Source: CAZSLC01 sp964607675 (GTDB lineage: Bacteria; Bacteroidota; Bacteroidia; Bacteroidales; UBA932). From it: 64,000 nt of DNA. The stretch spans positions 9,745 to 73,744 of the forward strand of contig CAZSLC010000008.1 of NCBI GenBank assembly GCA_964607675.1, read 5' to 3'. Position 1 is the first letter of the stretch; the number at the start of each line of letters is the position of its first letter. The translations under genes and the position numbers were made by a program. The notes beneath the pieces were generated by a model. That model did no database searches and was not told the DNA's origin. It saw only the letters and a list, made by a program, of their open reading frames with translations. Shown here piece by piece: positions 62,072-64,000 of the stretch.

Positions 62072-63628
62072 ATGATGGATAAAGATCTAATAATAGATGT
62101 ATCAGCCACAGAAGTATCACTTGCTTTAACGGAAGATAATCGTCTAATGGAACTTAACAAAGAACCTAATTCGGGTAGAAATTTTTCAGTAGGGGATGTC
62201 TATCTAGGTAAAGTTAAGAAGTTAATTCCATCCTTAAATGCGGCATTTGTTGATATAGGTGATGCAAAGGATGCCTTTGTTCACTATTTGGATTTGGGCT
62301 TATATTTTAAAGCGTTTGATACTTTTGCAAAACAGATCAATCCCAACCGAGATTTTTCTACTTTTTTTAAGAGTATATCTGTAAATAACATCCTTGAAAA
62401 AGAGGGTAAAATTGAAAACGTTTTAAAACCAGGTCAACCGATAATTGTACAAATTGTAAAAGAGCCAATCTCAACAAAAGGATCCCGATTAACTGCGGAA
62501 ATTTCAATTGCAGGGAGAAATATGGTTTTATTGCCTTTTGGAGATAAAGTAAGTATATCTCAAAAGATTAATTCCAAAGATGAAAAGGGACGTCTGGAAC
62601 GGTTGATATATAGTATCCTTCCGCAAAATTATGGAGTAATAATAAGAACTGCAGCAGAGGGGAAAAGGGCAGCTGTGTTAGATGCCGAATTAAAATTACT
62701 CATAAAAAAGTGGGAGTCATCGTGGGAGAAGATGTCCAATCAAAGGACCCCGCAACTCCTTTTTACTGAGAACAGCAAAACTACTACTATTTTAAGGGAT
62801 TTATTGAACGATTCTTTCTCCAATATATATGTAAACGATGAGTCAGTATATAATGAGGTTAAAGATTATATTTCATTAATATTACCTGAACAAGAGAAAA
62901 TTGTAAAGTTATATAAAGGGAATGACCCAATATTAGACCATTTCGAGATATCTAAGCAGATAAAATCAGCCTTTGGTCGGGTAGTGCCGATTAAACAAGG
63001 TGCATACCTTATTATAGAGCATACTGAGGCTTTGCATGTAATTGATGTAAATAGTGGAACACGGGTAAAGACAGGAAAAGATCAAGAGCAAAATGCCTAT
63101 GATGTTAACTGTCATGCTGCAGATGAGATAGCGCGCCAATTGAAATTGAGGGATATGGGAGGAATAATTATTGTTGACTTTATTGACATGGAGATGAATG
63201 AGCATAAAACATCTCTCCTTAAGAGAATGCAAGAGTTAATGATCAATGATCGTGCAAAGCATAATATTCTCCCCCTTACAAAATTTGGTTTAATGCAGAT
63301 AACCAGGCAGAGAGTCAGAGCAGCTACGGAGATAAATACAACAGAAACTTGCCCCTCATGTGGTGGAACAGGTAAAATCACTTCATCTGTTTTAGTCGAT
63401 GAAATGTTAGAGAGACAACTTGCATACTTTGTAAAAGAAAAAAAGATAAAGTCTTTTATTTTAAAAGTAAATCCTCTTGTTGAGGCCTACATTACAAAGG
63501 GAGTTTTTAACTCCATAGTCAAGAATTGGAAAAAGAAATATAAATGTTCTATTGCGGTGGAAGGGGAGTTTGATATTACACTACTTGATTTTCATTGGTT
63601 TAACCTAAAGGGTGAAAAAATAACTTAA
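62072..63628 (+). CDS. rng: Ribonuclease G (RNase E/G family)
   Basis: 518 residues; the ATG at 62075 is an equivalent start. An S1 domain (GDVYLGKVKKLIPSLNAAFVDIG) is followed by the RNase H-like catalytic core with IDVNSG and VDFIDM, and the zinc-link motif CPSCGGTGKI. It processes 16S and other RNAs, fitting its place immediately upstream of an rRNA operon. Size is normal for RNase G and the long C-terminal scaffold of RNase E is absent. Confidence 0.95.
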   Translation: MMDKDLIIDVSATEVSLALTEDNRLMELNKEPNSGRNFSVGDVYLGKVKKLIPSLNAAFVDIGDAKDAFVHYLDLGLYFKAFDTFAKQINPNRDFSTFFKSISVNNILEKEGKIENVLKPGQPIIVQIVKEPISTKGSRLTAEISIAGRNMVLLPFGDKVSISQKINSKDEKGRLERLIYSILPQNYGVIIRTAAEGKRAAVLDAELKLLIKKWESSWEKMSNQRTPQLLFTENSKTTTILRDLLNDSFSNIYVNDESVYNEVKDYISLILPEQEKIVKLYKGNDPILDHFEISKQIKSAFGRVVPIKQGAYLIIEHTEALHVIDVNSGTRVKTGKDQEQNAYDVNCHAADEIARQLKLRDMGGIIIVDFIDMEMNEHKTSLLKRMQELMINDRAKHNILPLTKFGLMQITRQRVRAATEINTTETCPSCGGTGKITSSVLVDEMLERQLAYFVKEKKIKSFILKVNPLVEAYITKGVFNSIVKNWKKKYKCSIAVEGEFDITLLDFHWFNLKGEKIT

Positions 63629-63644
63629 AAATATCTTAAATAAA

Positions 63645-63676
63645 TTTGGATAATTGGCAGTGACCACTTATCTTTG
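63645..63676 (+). promoter_or_regulatory. rRNA operon promoter P1 (TTTG-N20-TATCTTTG)
   Basis: -33 box TTTG (63645-63648), 20-base spacer, -7 box TATCTTTG (63669-63676): a consensus promoter about 300 bases before the 16S gene. Confidence 0.75.
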
Positions 63677-63727
63677 CAGTCCTTTTGAAAAACAAAGGCA
63701 AAAATAAAAGTTGTTTGATAAAATTGG

Positions 63728-63787
63728 TTTCCAAAATTTTTAGAGAAAATTATTTTTTTTAAAAATAATTCAAATAAAATTTGGAAA
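63728..63787. repeat. Nested inverted repeats between the two rRNA promoters
   Basis: The inner repeat is a perfect 10-bp palindrome (63748-63757 with 63761-63770, 3-base loop). The outer arms TTTCCAAAATTTT (63728-63740) and AAAATTTGGAAA (63776-63787) pair with one bulged base; the right arm includes the -33 box of P2. Confidence 0.7.
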
Positions 63788-63810
63788 TTAAAAAATAACA
63801 CTTACCTTTG
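63780..63810 (+). promoter_or_regulatory. rRNA operon promoter P2 (TTTG-N19-TACCTTTG)
   Basis: -33 box TTTG (63780-63783), 19-base spacer, -7 box TACCTTTG (63803-63810), 165 bases before the 16S start. The 347-base region from rng to 16S otherwise holds leader sequence: an AAAGG..AAAAGTTGnTTGA element occurs after each promoter (63694 and 63850). Confidence 0.8.
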
Positions 63811-63975
63811 CGTCCCCTTTCGGAAACGACTGGATGTAGGGATGAAAAGAAAGGACAAAAGTTGATTGAAATATTGAAGAACAAAGTACAACAATAAGTA
63901 CCAAGAAAAGAGAATAGCGTTAATTTCTTATAAGGAATTATAATTTCAGGACAGCTTAGTAATTTAAAAATATAT

Positions 63976-64000
63976 ACAATGAAGAGTTTGATCCTGGCTC
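63976..64000 (+). rRNA. rrs: 16S rRNA, first bases (gene continues beyond the window)
   Basis: The sequence GAAGAGTTTGATCCTGGCTC is the universal 5' end of bacterial 16S rRNA. The exact mature 5' end is placed by alignment to the usual AAATTGAAGAG start and could differ by a few bases. It is preceded by two promoters. Confidence 0.97.

Noticed and set aside
1..64000. CRISPR arrays or defence islands
   Set aside because: No regularly spaced repeats and no cas, restriction-modification or toxin-antitoxin genes were recognised.

Overview
This is an AT-rich chromosomal window from a member of the Bacteroidota, most likely the order Bacteroidales. Many genes and all the stable RNAs are preceded by the phylum's TAnnTTTG -7 box, in several cases with a TTTG box 19-20 bases further upstream, and clear Shine-Dalgarno sequences are absent. 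The gene content agrees: a serine-palmitoyltransferase-like enzyme, an OmpA/TPR/beta-barrel envelope set, a stand-alone PurL-tail-like protein and an HU - 29-residue basic protein - RNase G block. No phage, insertion sequence or CRISPR array was recognised. There is one 10-base assembly gap (37689-37698).

Layout. 1-438: C-terminal end of a histidine kinase. 442-5682, minus strand: Ca2+-type P-ATPase, cardiolipin synthase, menaquinone methyltransferase and the PurL-tail-like protein. 5737-14723: housekeeping genes (tRNA-Leu, 2-hydroxyacid dehydrogenase, guaA, typA, a DUF177 protein with rpmF, tRNA-Arg closely followed by an OmpA protein, a XerC/D recombinase, nth, an FtsE-like ATPase). 14811-26536: a large TPR lipoprotein-like or periplasmic protein translationally overlapping an outer-membrane barrel, gyrB, a putative sphingolipid pair (PLP acyltransferase plus SDR), a secreted esterase and a PgpH-type membrane HD phosphohydrolase. 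26565-26956: tmRNA.

27059-51080 is one large exopolysaccharide/O-antigen locus built as two converging transcription units. The plus-strand unit makes nucleotide sugars (UDP-glucose dehydrogenase, UDP-xylose synthase, a second nucleotide-sugar dehydrogenase, an epimerase, a PIG-L deacetylase, a CBS-nucleotidyltransferase) and carries a receiver-histidine kinase protein. The minus-strand unit starts from a promoter directly before a single-domain response regulator. It continues through an initiating sugar transferase with a pseudo-receiver domain, a half-length TolC-like protein, a Wzc-like protein with a decayed kinase domain, a polymerase, several glycosyltransferases and acyltransferases and a Wzx flippase. 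The two units meet tail to tail at 38062/38067. The regulatory arrangement (receiver, pseudo-receiver transferase, receiver-kinase) and the decayed Wzc kinase make this the most interesting part of the window.

51085-61408, minus strand: LysE exporter, UbiD decarboxylase, a large FAD/Fe-S oxidoreductase, a double-thioredoxin protein, coaD, ung and lon. 61592-63628, plus strand: HU, a 29-residue AURKAIP1/COX24-like ribosomal protein, and RNase G. The window ends with an rRNA promoter region holding two near-consensus promoters and the first bases of a 16S rRNA gene.
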